A stretch of DNA of 64,000 nt, from the NCBI GenBank assembly GCA_012934845.2, contig WNNJ02000931.1, forward strand, positions 62,001-126,000, written 5' to 3'. This stretch comes from Pomphorhynchus laevis. Its lineage: Eukaryota; Acanthocephala; Palaeacanthocephala; Echinorhynchida; Pomphorhynchidae. Position numbers and translations under genes: made by a program. The notes under the pieces are model-generated. The model was given only the letters and a program-made list of their open reading frames with translations. It was not told the origin of the DNA and did no database searches. Positions 19,797 through 29,766 of this stretch are shown piece by piece (within the stretch, counting starts at the first letter, position 1; each line of letters starts with the position of its first letter).

Positions 19797-22700
19797 TTAA
19801 ATTGTGGATGTCTGTGACTCACTGTCGTCACTACTAATTTCACCAAACAAGTCATCATTATTACACCTATCAATAACAGCATTGTCCGGATCTGGCACTT
19901 TACTAAGGTCATAACTATAATCTATAGGATCCCCTTCTGTCAATTCGAACGACCTTAATGGAGACTTCGCTAACTGCCTTTCGCATATATCGATAATATT
20001 TTTAGCAATTTCAGTGTAGTCGTTTTCTTCGCCATTAAACAATATACTATTACTATGTAATAGCTTTATGTCTGTCATGAATTGACTTTCGGTTTTGTAT
20101 TGTCGGCATGTGATTCGATTCTTAATTGTTTCCAAATCAATTGGTGTCTTTACTATTCGATAGTAATCTGGATATTTATGTTTATTTACCGGCTTCATAA
20201 ACTGCCATGCATTATCCAGCTTCAGTATATGTTCATTGAATACTCGGTCTAGAACGTAACTCATCACCACTGAGTCGTCTTCATCAAGTAATGGGTTGAT
20301 CTGCTTCTCTAATACCATAAGCAGTTCTTCGTTTTGAGCCAGCAACGATACGCATTTTGAAAACAAAACATTTGCATCAAACGTTATTGCACTGTCCACT
20401 CCGTTATACAAAGTTGAATTATCGACTAGAAGCTTCATATCACGAAGAAACATCTCTCTATTAGTGTAGTATTTATCCACAATCCTTTGACGTATACCTT
20501 GCAAAGTTATTGGACAATGAATAACGCTGTAATAGTCAGGAACATCTTTTGCATTTACTGGCGTTAAAAATAGCTTTGCTTCTTTCATCTCTCTAATCGT
20601 ATTGATGATAGTTTCGAGAACGACAGAAAGACTAACAAGCGGATCAACTCTTCGTCGATGACTGGATTTTATAGGCCGATCATTAAGATAATCGTTCTTA
20701 CGAACCTTTTTCGTAGATTTAGAACATTCTGATAAGTCAGAAGTGGTACTGCTTAAACTGCTACTTGCAATTGTGGGCGATTTAGAATTAGTCGGCACAG
20801 TTGGCTGTGGAAATGATGCTGGTGTTAATGTTCGTAAAGGTGATTTGTTCGTGTGTTGACTTGGAATTTTCAATTGTGGGCTGCGATGAATTTCATCAAC
20901 TGGCTCAGTACTAATCGACGACACTACACTGGGAGACAAGGTCGAACTACTTTTCGCAGCCTGTCTGGACAAACTGATGATGAGTTTCGTTGAAGCGACT
21001 TGCTTAAGTGAATATTGTTGCTTTTCGTCAGGATTTGTGGTGGCATTAGAATGTGAATCTGGTTTTATAGCTAAATTAGTTGCTGTTGAAAGTGACGAGT
21101 AATTTGATGATTCCTTATGAACGTAAACAGGGCAATCACGATTCGTACGCATGTGACCTATACCTCCACATGCCCCGCATTTAAATTTAATCGAGGTGCC
21201 TTCATCGGCGGCGATAGTAGATTCACCTGTTGGGTCTGTCAATGCAGCAGATGCTGGTAATATCAATTTTCGACGTTTCCTCTTCACTTGAGCACCACGT
21301 TCAGACTGACTCTTTGATGTTGTTATTTCCTGAGCATTTACTTTTGTTGGTTTTTCACTTGAATCGTCATTTACTTTAAGCATTGATTTGATTTCGTCGA
21401 TAGTTTTTGTACTCTTTATATGTACATATTTATTTATCAAATCTTCCGACGTAATTTCTTCGTTAATAAAATATTCTTTTCCTGTTTCCGGGTCAGTATA
21501 ATACCTTGTAATAACTAAGCGCTTCCTTGGATCAGTGTATTTTTTAGTAACATTTGAATTTGATGGTGTTAATTGATTTGTTCCGTTGTTTAAAAAGTTT
21601 AACTGGGCCTCTAAAATTTTCTGGCATTTTTGTTTGTATTTATTATTTGAACTATCCGATTCTTGTTGTTTACTTCCGATAAACTTTTTGAGAATCGTAG
21701 CCGGCACACAAGTAGATAATGATGAAGATGATGACTTAATAGTCTTCAGAATCTCGACGATTTTCGTATTATCTAATTTGTTTTGCTTGTCTGTCATTGC
21801 TCTGACAAGATGAATGGTTTCCCATCGTGAAAGATTCCGTATTGTTGATTCATTTACACCTGCCTTGGAAAGAATGCGCTTAGCGTCTTTCAGGTGTAAT
21901 CGACGAAGATCCGAATCCACTCCAGTTGGCTTTTTCTTGCTGTTCATGCGTGCAATATCTTTAGTGCTTGGCAACTTTTTAAGGCACCCGTTTTTGTTAA
22001 TTTGCTTGTTCAATGAAGACGCTGGCTTTTTAGTAGATTTAAGCTGTTGGCAGTTAACATTGGTAGCAGTGGATGGATTCGATAATGACTTATTATAAAC
22101 AGGTATGAATGCGAAACCTAGTCCGATTCCAGTCGGATCACTTGATCCTTCTAATTTAAGCTGGCAGCGATTTTTCAACGAATCGAGATATGTTTTACTG
22201 GTGTTCCATGGGGCACTTTGGATTTCTTCAGCAATGTGCTTATTGGTTTCGGCGTTGTCGCTTTGAACTGGTAATCCGGATTTATCTAAAATTCCATTGT
22301 CTTTTAACCTCCGTTCAGTTGTAAGCAGGCTATACCACGAACAACAGTGCTCCGGTGTAATTATTTTTCGCAATTCGTCTTCGGCAGGCAACTGAAAATC
22401 TTCTTTTAGATACCAAGCATTCTGATTTACGTTTTGCTCAGCTGATACAGTACCCCTATTAAAAACTGCACACTGCTTCAATTTCTTTCGAATGCTAGCT
22501 TCAGGTAAATAGGGGAAATATCGCTTAATATCTTCCATCCTGATTTTAGGTTGACAATTATGTTGTGATAATGCATTTTTGCTATTTGAATACCTAAGAA
22601 ATTGTCTGTATATGAACAATTGCAGAAAGTCTCTTTTCAGTATATTTAGACGCTTAGAATTAGGCGACGGGATCTCAATCTGAGGAAATTGCTGACCGAC

Positions 22701-24401
22701 AAGAAAGGCAGTGTTAATACGATACACATTTATAATCTTTCCTTTCGAAATCGACATGAGATAGTAAGGAACGTCTAACTTGTGGAGAGCGGCGTGAGCT
22801 CTAAAAAGTCCACATTCAACTGTTAGAACACGCTGACCTGGTGATAAACCACCAATAATTGGACCTTTATTTATATAAGCCATCGGCGATCCGTATTCTA
22901 CTGATTGACTAGCTACAGATTCATCCTCATTTATATCGTCATCGTTAATTTTCCTGGCAAAATTCCTAATACAAATTCCCATCCCCGGTTGATTTAAGAC
23001 AATTGGATATTGTTCCATGTATTCACAAAGTACTACAACATCTCGTTTAATAAGGTTTATTTTATTTGAGGCAGTAATAACGCGAAGTGAATTAAAATTA
23101 GCATACGGCCGTTGAAAGTTCCTCAGAAATACAGGATTCAGATGTGTTGGAAATAGACGTGGATTAAGTTTATATGCGTCTGGAATATGTTTTAAATGGT
23201 TCCGTAGCCAACTTGTTGATGCCAACTGATTATCTAACAGTGCTGATCTTGAAAAACGCTGAGGTGCGGAGTTGCTGCTTGAGTCTGCATACGATTCATC
23301 ATTTGCTATTCGCTTGAAGTTATCATATACAGCTAATGTATTGACGACTTTACCGGCAGATGAACCATTGACGAATTGTGAATTTGTAGCACTATTAGAA
23401 TTGTTTAAATGGTCCAGATTAACAAGATTTATATCTAGTATAAGCTTGCTTAACCATGTATCATCTTCGAATTGATCATTAAGATTTGGGAATATACTTA
23501 TCCACTTTTGACGTAATTGCTTACCATATGGAAGATCAAGATAATCAGCAGGTAAATTTAAAACTTTCTTGCGGTATTCAGTTAGCGACGGTGTATCACG
23601 TGTAGCAATCCATGCAGTGAAGCAATATCGTTTACAGTCAATTTGATCAGATCGATAACGTTTCTGTGCTTCAGCATCATTTGGATCTAAAGTTAACGAA
23701 TGCCACCAAGGGATAAGTTTTAATGAAGTATCATCGGAAATTAATTTTGGATAATCTAACATGTTCCTTGCACTACCTGAATCATCGGGGTGCATTTGAC
23801 AAACTCGCTTCAATTCATCAAAAAGCGAGTCCGAATTCGGATTCTTCCATTCCGCCTGTTTAAATGTATTTTGGATTGCATGATCTTGTTCAGTATTTCG
23901 ATCTGTTTTCTTAGAGTGCACATCTGATATGCTAACTTCTTTTTCCACACAAGAAGCAATTGGTATTCGTCCGCATATGGGCACATTAGTCAATCTAGTC
24001 AGCGCTTGTCGCGCTTCGAAATCGTCATCAGGTAAACAATCAATTTGTCTTTCTGTAGTTATAGGTTGTGCTTTATCTAAAATACTCCACCGATTCGATT
24101 TTCCTATAGGCTTTTTATTTGAAAATAATTTTGAAAACACCAAAACCTCATTGGATTTGAAACCCGGATAAAGATCATGTACAGTCTTTCCGTCTAATTT
24201 CGTTGGCAAAACTTTTGATAGCGGTTTTTCTTCGGAATGAGTATTTGCTTCACCTCTACTAATGGTCATTAAACTTTTACTCGGATTGGTTTGTGCAATC
24301 ATTCGATCGTTCAGAAATCTTCCGTTCTTATCGATATTGCCAAACATGATATTCGCCAGATGCAAAGAATCAAATGAATCATCAAAGTCCTTGTCATCCA
24401 T
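19797..24401 (-). CDS. TAF1: TAF1, largest subunit of TFIID, single exon
   Basis: TAF1 scaffolds TFIID, which recognises core promoters and recruits RNA polymerase II in the nucleus. The ATG at 24401-24399 (MDDKDFDDSFDS) gives about 1534 residues; the open frame begins six codons earlier with TTG, which I reject as start. Residues 10-30 carry LANIMFGNIDKNG, matching the N-terminal TBP-inhibitory region of other TAF1 proteins. About 420-700 is the TAF1-specific domain (DUF3591): LSPGQRVLTVECGLFRAHAA, IEIPSPNSKRLNILKRDFLQ, TPEHCCSWYSLLTTERRLKD. About 1072-1092 is the zinc knuckle (CGACGGIGHMRTNRDC). Two bromodomains follow at about 1250-1335 (PDYYSVIHCP, STLYNG) and 1378-1470 (PDYYRIVKTP, SILFNGEE), both with the acetyl-lysine-binding Asn. 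The C-terminus is acidic. Unusually, no intron interrupts it. It lies between a tandem array and a LINE. Confidence 0.95.
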   Translation of the reverse strand: MDDKDFDDSFDSLHLANIMFGNIDKNGRFLNDRMIAQTNPSKSLMTISRGEANTHSEEKPLSKVLPTKLDGKTVHDLYPGFKSNEVLVFSKLFSNKKPIGKSNRWSILDKAQPITTERQIDCLPDDDFEARQALTRLTNVPICGRIPIASCVEKEVSISDVHSKKTDRNTEQDHAIQNTFKQAEWKNPNSDSLFDELKRVCQMHPDDSGSARNMLDYPKLISDDTSLKLIPWWHSLTLDPNDAEAQKRYRSDQIDCKRYCFTAWIATRDTPSLTEYRKKVLNLPADYLDLPYGKQLRQKWISIFPNLNDQFEDDTWLSKLILDINLVNLDHLNNSNSATNSQFVNGSSAGKVVNTLAVYDNFKRIANDESYADSSSNSAPQRFSRSALLDNQLASTSWLRNHLKHIPDAYKLNPRLFPTHLNPVFLRNFQRPYANFNSLRVITASNKINLIKRDVVVLCEYMEQYPIVLNQPGMGICIRNFARKINDDDINEDESVASQSVEYGSPMAYINKGPIIGGLSPGQRVLTVECGLFRAHAALHKLDVPYYLMSISKGKIINVYRINTAFLVGQQFPQIEIPSPNSKRLNILKRDFLQLFIYRQFLRYSNSKNALSQHNCQPKIRMEDIKRYFPYLPEASIRKKLKQCAVFNRGTVSAEQNVNQNAWYLKEDFQLPAEDELRKIITPEHCCSWYSLLTTERRLKDNGILDKSGLPVQSDNAETNKHIAEEIQSAPWNTSKTYLDSLKNRCQLKLEGSSDPTGIGLGFAFIPVYNKSLSNPSTATNVNCQQLKSTKKPASSLNKQINKNGCLKKLPSTKDIARMNSKKKPTGVDSDLRRLHLKDAKRILSKAGVNESTIRNLSRWETIHLVRAMTDKQNKLDNTKIVEILKTIKSSSSSLSTCVPATILKKFIGSKQQESDSSNNKYKQKCQKILEAQLNFLNNGTNQLTPSNSNVTKKYTDPRKRLVITRYYTDPETGKEYFINEEITSEDLINKYVHIKSTKTIDEIKSMLKVNDDSSEKPTKVNAQEITTSKSQSERGAQVKRKRRKLILPASAALTDPTGESTIAADEGTSIKFKCGACGGIGHMRTNRDCPVYVHKESSNYSSLSTATNLAIKPDSHSNATTNPDEKQQYSLKQVASTKLIISLSRQAAKSSSTLSPSVVSSISTEPVDEIHRSPQLKIPSQHTNKSPLRTLTPASFPQPTVPTNSKSPTIASSSLSSTTSDLSECSKSTKKVRKNDYLNDRPIKSSHRRRVDPLVSLSVVLETIINTIREMKEAKLFLTPVNAKDVPDYYSVIHCPITLQGIRQRIVDKYYTNREMFLRDMKLLVDNSTLYNGVDSAITFDANVLFSKCVSLLAQNEELLMVLEKQINPLLDEDDSVVMSYVLDRVFNEHILKLDNAWQFMKPVNKHKYPDYYRIVKTPIDLETIKNRITCRQYKTESQFMTDIKLLHSNSILFNGEENDYTEIAKNIIDICERQLAKSPLRSFELTEGDPIDYSYDLSKVPDPDNAVIDRCNNDDLFGEISSDDSESQTSTI

Positions 24402-25540
24402 CGCTTTAAGATAGTGCAAGTATTAGAACAGACATATACAAAATTTAATAACTGATAAAAACAACCTTAAAATTAAGCTGCAATGAAACTATCATTCAGT
24501 AACATACAATCAACAAATAAAAGTAGGTTTAAAATCTACAAAAACGAAAAGACAATAAATTACTTAAATGGTTAATTAGTTATTTATTTTAAAATGCTTG
24601 CATTAGGTTATTGGTATTCTTAATAAATTAGCACTCAAAATGTTATAAACTCTTAACGTAAATAGTCGACCCAAGACTATATTATTGTTTCTTAAACCCA
24701 AGAGTATATTATCATAGTCTGGGAACAACGAAGTTTTGTATGCTGAACATACGCTTACAGATAAAATTGCTTCAACCCAAGAGTATATTATCATAGTTGA
24801 GGAACGAAGAAGTTTTGTATGTTGAACATACGCTTACATACAAAATTTTATTAAATTTATTAAAATATAAATTAAAATTTATTAAATTTTAATTGATGAA
24901 TAAATACAATATTATCATATATATTGCAAGACATCGATATTACGAACAGATATAATTTAGGTTGGGTTTTTGATAAAGGCTAGTTGTAGACTCCAGAGAT
25001 TTCTGTTAGTTAACTTTAACCTTATGTATGCTTGGTAGGTATAGTTTATATTATCCATAACGAGAGGTAACGCGAGAGATATCTCTCGTGCTTATAATAT
25101 ACACTGTCCACCAAATTGGCACGCAAAAGTAATATAGTTATATCTAATCTTTTTCAAAGATTGTTAAAACATCTTGGAATAAAGTCTTCTGCTGTTTCTC
25201 ATGCCTGAAACAGCAGCAGACCGTAGTCTATCTCTCTTCGAGTTTTTTAAATTTTTAAATGTACATACTGAATCTAACTTTACAATTTCAAATTTAATTT
25301 ATAAATAAAAGAAATATAGTTTATCAATTAAATACTTTATAATGTTAAGTTCATGTTAAAACAAATAATTACATTTACCAATTTTCATTAATATGTAATG
25401 GCATGAGTCTGTAAATTGTCATTATTTTGAACTTTTAGGTTAATATAACAGAATATTAGCCAATTAGCAAAACGTATAATTTTTTTTAGCTAAATGGTTT
25501 TAGTAATTTCTTTTTTTCAGAATCCTAAAATATCGAAATT
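24402..25540. other. TAF1 upstream region, AT-rich
   Basis: Presumed promoter side of TAF1 on the minus strand. I cannot point to a TATA box or initiator with confidence. Besides the duplication at 24695-24850 nothing is recognisable. Confidence 0.4.
24695..24850. repeat. tandem duplication of about 80 bp
   Basis: ACCCAAGAGTATATTATCAT at 24696 and 24775, each followed by related sequence through GAAGTTTTGTATG and GAACATACGCTTACA. Confidence 0.75.
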
Positions 25541-25551
25541 TTATTATAAAA

Positions 25552-25592
25552 GGACATATTTCGGATGACTAATGTTACCATCATCAGGTATA
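25552..25592 (-). ncRNA. candidate minimal hammerhead ribozyme
   Basis: The minus strand reads CTGATGA (25587-25581), then a stem-loop GGTAAC...GTCATCC with one mismatch and a bulge, then GAAA (25562-25559) and TATGTCC. Box order and spacing are those of a type I hammerhead. The strand continuing around it has open reading through CGCIPDDGNISHPKYVLL. Stem I is weak, so activity is doubtful. Confidence 0.45.
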
Positions 25593-26289
25593 CAACCACA
25601 ATCGTTACAAAACGAAAAATAGTTACTAGGAACGACAAGTGATAATGTTTCTAAATAAATAAAGACTTTGTTAACTAACACAGAAAACATCCAAAATAAA
25701 TAGTATAAGACATAATCAGAGTTCGACAATAATATCTTCTTTGCTTCTTCTTTGTCTTCCCTGCACTTACGGCCTCAAATCCAAGGGGATCTGAGCACCC
25801 CAAACGATCCAGCACGGCGACTTCCGACTTAACCACCCGAGGTCTTTCACCCCCGCCAGAAGAGTCCAGTCGACACGGACTATGCCGGGTAAACGAGAGA
25901 GGAGGAGCTTAAGAAACCTTAGCCTTTGCTCTGGGGGACGTTCTCTTTAAAAGAAGACACAAATCCCGAAATAGCCCAGGTGTCCCAAAGGCGCACCTGG
26001 GTTTTTCCTTTCAATGACATATGCTGGGCCCGTTTCAGAGCCCATCTAACTTTCTTCAGGATACGTTTAAGTCTATTCAAGTCTATTCAGTTCACCGTAA
26101 CGGCGAAGCCCAGTTATTTTACTCGACTGGTGAAGACAGGGAGTGGTTGATAAATCAAAATGGAAGAGAGGGCAGATAGTGCTAATCTCTTAAGTTTTTG
26201 CTTTGTTGCAGGGGTGCCATGAAAGACGACCACCTGCGATTTAGCGGAGTTTAAAATAAGATTAGACTTGGGTAACTGGTCTTTTAATC

Positions 26290-26880
26290 TTAAAGGAAAC
26301 GGCTGATGTCCGAGACTACGTCTTTACACCTGTGTCCAGCGAACAGGGTTGTGGTGTCTTTAGCATATACCACTAAATGTTGTTCGCGTTTAAATATTTT
26401 AAAGAGTTCAATCGAGGCAGCAAGATATAATATAGGAGAAAGTGGGGAACCTAGAGACACACCCGTAATAGGGTAGAACTGACGCTCATCAAGATCGTCT
26501 TCATAGTAAAATCGCTTGGTGTACAGCAAAACCTCCACCCTGTTCACAATTCTCGCAGGCAACCCGAAGGACCTGAGAGAAGAGATCACAAAGGAAATGG
26601 AGATGCGGTCAAATGCAGCAGAAAAGTCAAGGAAAACAGCCAAAACTAAACGATGGCTATTCTCCCAACAAAACTGTTTCACTTCACCTACTGCTGAATG
26701 GACCGAGCGACCTTTAACGAACCCGTGAAAACAAGGAGGGATCAAATTACGCCTACTCAGATAGTCGCGGACTTTACGCGCAAGCGCTTTTTCGTAAATC
26801 GACACGAGGGCATTTTGAATCAAAATGGGTCGCAGATCTTTAGGGCATGAGCAGGATTTTTTTCTTAGGAATAAAAACAT
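26290..26880 (-). pseudogene. LINE J reverse transcriptase, copy 2
   Basis: 196-residue frame: CPKDLRPILIQNALVSIYEK, FHGFVKGRSVHSA, FLDFSAAFDR, GVSLGSPLSPILY and VVYAKDTT. Motif C reads YAKD where copy 1 has YADD, so the catalytic pair is damaged as well as the frame. Confidence 0.8.
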
Positions 26881-27566
26881 GCTTACTAATATTGATGCCT
26901 GCTACATCGGATGGGGAGGCTAAAAGCATTGTGACGGCCACCTCTCTTCTCTGATCAGCTGTCAACAGCTGACAGACCCGAGAAGAACGTGGAGCGACGA
27001 ATTTGGAGGTGCCCGGGAGTAGACCCTATGAGTTAAGGATATCCGTAACAGATAGATCCCTACTCCTGAAGTTACACCAAGGCGGGATTGGTTGAGGTGA
27101 TAGGATGGCTCCATAGTTGTGTAGGGCTAGTGACTCCTCCAAAACGTTATCAAGGCCTACATTACCTATCCAACCCAATGCTCTGTCCTTCCAGCAAATA
27201 AACTTCTCCTTGAAAATCTTCCAAAAGGAAGATTGAGAAGGATTAAGACGAGCAATACTCGCCCTATCTCTTTCCAGCTGGAACCTATATCTAGTGCTCC
27301 AGTATTCATTCGAGAGAGCTTGTCTGGCGGAAACAGAGAGATTAGAAAGGTTCAGCAGTTTCGCTAGGACTTGAGTTTCGTCGGAGTGGGATTGTATATA
27401 CGCCCTTTATAGGTAGTCGATAAAATCGCGGTAGCTTCGAAAAGAGGTAGGTATTAAATTCGGTCAAACTATCATTTCCTATCATGGGAAAGAGTTGGAT
27501 AGCCGCTTGAAAGAAGGCCACTCTGATTGGATCAAAGTGAAACCTCCTTCGAAGCAACATATATTA

Positions 27567-28217
27567 CTAAATTCTCCAACGAATTAGGTAATGAGAGGTG
27601 GACAGTTGTTGGCGCAACTGCTCCGTGCAGAGGGGTTTAAACAACCACCTCGAGTGAAGCAGTAAAATGTCGAGGATAGAATTTGTTGATGTGCAATGAA
27701 ATGTAGGGGAAGGTGGTTTGTGAATAAGATAACCGTTCCTAGCTCTGCGAAGTGCTGCGTTGATCCAACGACCAGTTCTGTCGTTGAAGTCCCCAAGTAT
27801 CATGTCATAGCCGCTGTCAATAATACTATCCAGAAGGTCACAGTTCTTGTGAATCTCCCCTGGACGGATGTAGACATTGACTAGACTTAGGCGTTTACCG
27901 TTCTTACAGAGTGAAAATACTAGACAAGACATGGCTGGACACGAGTAATTTAATAAGAGGGAGGAACTTAATGAGCATTTAACTAGTGTCAAGAGTCCTT
28001 GAGATGAAGAGGAGTTAGGTGGGGTTATATACTGAGTATAGTGGGAACAGATATGCTTTGGGATAAATCGAGTAATGTACTGAGGGAGACGGATAGACCG
28101 CGTCTCCTGATAGACTATAACATCTGCATATCTACCAGATAGAAGTCTAAGGGCATAAGCACCTCCCGAGTTCCACTGCAGAATATTCAGTGAAAAAGGC
28201 TCACGAGTACTTTGCAT
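27567..28217 (-). CDS. LINE J endonuclease domain, open across 216 residues
   Basis: The best-preserved LINE J endonuclease in the window. FSLNILQWNSGGA near residue 10, VIVYQETRSIRLPQ, LSLVNVYIRPGEIHKNCDLL, then the catalytic MILGDFNDRTGRW near residue 140 and TSTNSILDILLL. These are APE-type motifs. The frame ends LIRWRI at 27567 where copies 1 and 3 continue into the linker, so it is a piece of a broken ORF2, not a complete protein. Confidence 0.8.
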   Translation of the reverse strand: MQSTREPFSLNILQWNSGGAYALRLLSGRYADVIVYQETRSIRLPQYITRFIPKHICSHYTQYITPPNSSSSQGLLTLVKCSLSSSLLLNYSCPAMSCLVFSLCKNGKRLSLVNVYIRPGEIHKNCDLLDSIIDSGYDMILGDFNDRTGRWINAALRRARNGYLIHKPPSPTFHCTSTNSILDILLLHSRWLFKPLCTEQLRQQLSTSHYLIRWRI

Positions 28218-28439
28218 TGTGATGGATATTTGGATAGGGGATTGCCAGCCTAGACAGAGCTAAGAGCAGGAAGGTTTCCCTTCCCACCGCTAGCCCCATC
28301 TAGGGTTGGCACTTGCCCCTGGGCAGTATCATCATTTCGCTATCGTTTCTGCCTGATCAACTTTCCAATCTTGATTAGGGGTTGGCTTGAGCAGAGGCCC
28401 CCCTTTTGTTCGAGGTCTTGAGAGAAAAAACAGTAAGTT

Positions 28440-29500
28440 CTGTATTCACAATTAGATTTGAAATAGAGGCGGCTATCAACGCTTGGACCTCTCTTTGAAA
28501 CGAAACCAAACGCTGATCCATAATCGACAACAGCTCGCTGTCGGACATCCTGGTTGCTGCCTGAAAAAAAGAATCAAGTGCCGGCTTAGACGGCCTGGAG
28601 GGTTTGATGAATAAAGACTGATATTTCTTGAAATGCTGGCATTTCCTGCTTCACGCGAGATGCGCTCTTCCGCAGTTAGAGCAGGCCAGATTATTTGTGC
28701 ATGGAAGTGAAGACTCGGCGGACAGGCAATCTTCATTACCACATTTCCCACCTCGCTGGACCGCACTGCAGCTGGAGGCATATTGCCCTTATTTGTGACA
28801 CCTGCTATAGTGCGGGTAGGTGTATTCTTCCTTGCCAACCACTCTAAATTTGAGGTTAAACCCCATAAAGTGGTTGCAGGTGGATTTTTCTAAGAGTTCA
28901 GCCTGTCCTATGACGGCGGAGCAGAATCCAACATTAATTGGTAGACCGTTTCTCCCCAACAGGGGACGTACGTTTTTTATCTTGTAAGTGTTTGTAATAT
29001 ATTGGATATGTTCTTCCTCCATCTGTGTAGGAAGATTACTTATTGTTAGGGAGGCCATAATAGATTTCCTCTCAAATTCAACAATGTCGCAGAAGTTAGC
29101 GACGAAGTATCTCTCAAAGCTCTCCAGGAGGTCCTGGGTAGCAGAGGAAATTTTTATACTGTTGTCAAAATATCTAACTGAGTTGTAAACTACACGGTTT
29201 TTCATATTATGTGCAAACTCTCTTAGAAATTTGTTGTATAAGACATGCCATTCTAAAGGCTTTTTTAAATGATTATCTCCAAATTTAGAATTTTGGGGAT
29301 CAGGAAAGTAATTCCCCAAAATTCTCATCAATATAAGAAGATCCACTAACCTTGTTGTCTTGAATTGACGAAGAAATACATTGAAAATCTTCTTTTTTTC
29401 TTTGAAGAATGCTTATTTCCATAGCAGTATTGTCAATTTTTGTTGCAAAAACAGAATTCTTTGATCGTCCGTCACTGTGATAATGTTTCTGTCAATTGAA
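28440..29500 (-). pseudogene. LINE J ORF1, gag-like with three zinc knuckles
   Basis: 29346-28789 is an open frame of 185 residues: FGDNHLKKPLEWHVLYNKFL, LTISNLPTQMEEEHIQYI (start of an RNA-binding-like fold typical of jockey/I ORF1), FNLKFRVVGKEEYTYPHYSR. The knuckles follow in another frame with in-frame stops at two points: GGKCGNEDC, ACSNCGRAHLA, SRKCQHFKKY. The frame upstream continues to about 29480 (KIDNTAMEISILQRKKEDFQ). The protein would coat LINE RNA. Broken. Confidence 0.7.
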
Positions 29501-29766
29501 ATGTAACAAATTATCAAGTCTGTCGTTTCCATCGTTAACACAATTATTTGAACAATCTTACGCTTTTGGTGACATTTTTAACTGTCATTCCTTTACTACC
29601 TTGTATTAACATGCCGATTTTGTCAATTTAATAATTACTTCTTACAACTTGTTTAATAGTAGATCAGCTTTCGAGAAATCAATTTTGGCAACGTAGTCAC
29701 ACAATGCATCTAATTTTGTTAAATATTCCGGCTAAAACTACTTGGATTCGTAGTTTATATCCGGCT

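Larger units (their letters stand above)
25731..29500 (-). mobile_element. LINE family J, copy 2 (most complete)
   Basis: Minus strand. ORF1 from about 29500 to 28440, endonuclease 28217-27567, linker to about 26890, RT 26880-26290, C-terminal region to about 25800, and a 3' end near 25731 with AAAG-rich sequence (GAAGACAAAGAAGAAGC). About 3.8 kb, several frameshifts. Together with copy 3 (+ strand, 29767-31970) it forms a large inverted pair. Confidence 0.8.

Noticed and set aside
21586-22098. Plus-strand frames within TAF1
   Set aside because: Antisense shadows of the TAF1 coding sequence.
24402-24419. TAF1 start six codons earlier at a TTG
   Set aside because: An ATG follows at 24401 and begins MDDKDFDD, close to where other TAF1 proteins begin. 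TTG initiation is not expected in a nuclear animal gene.
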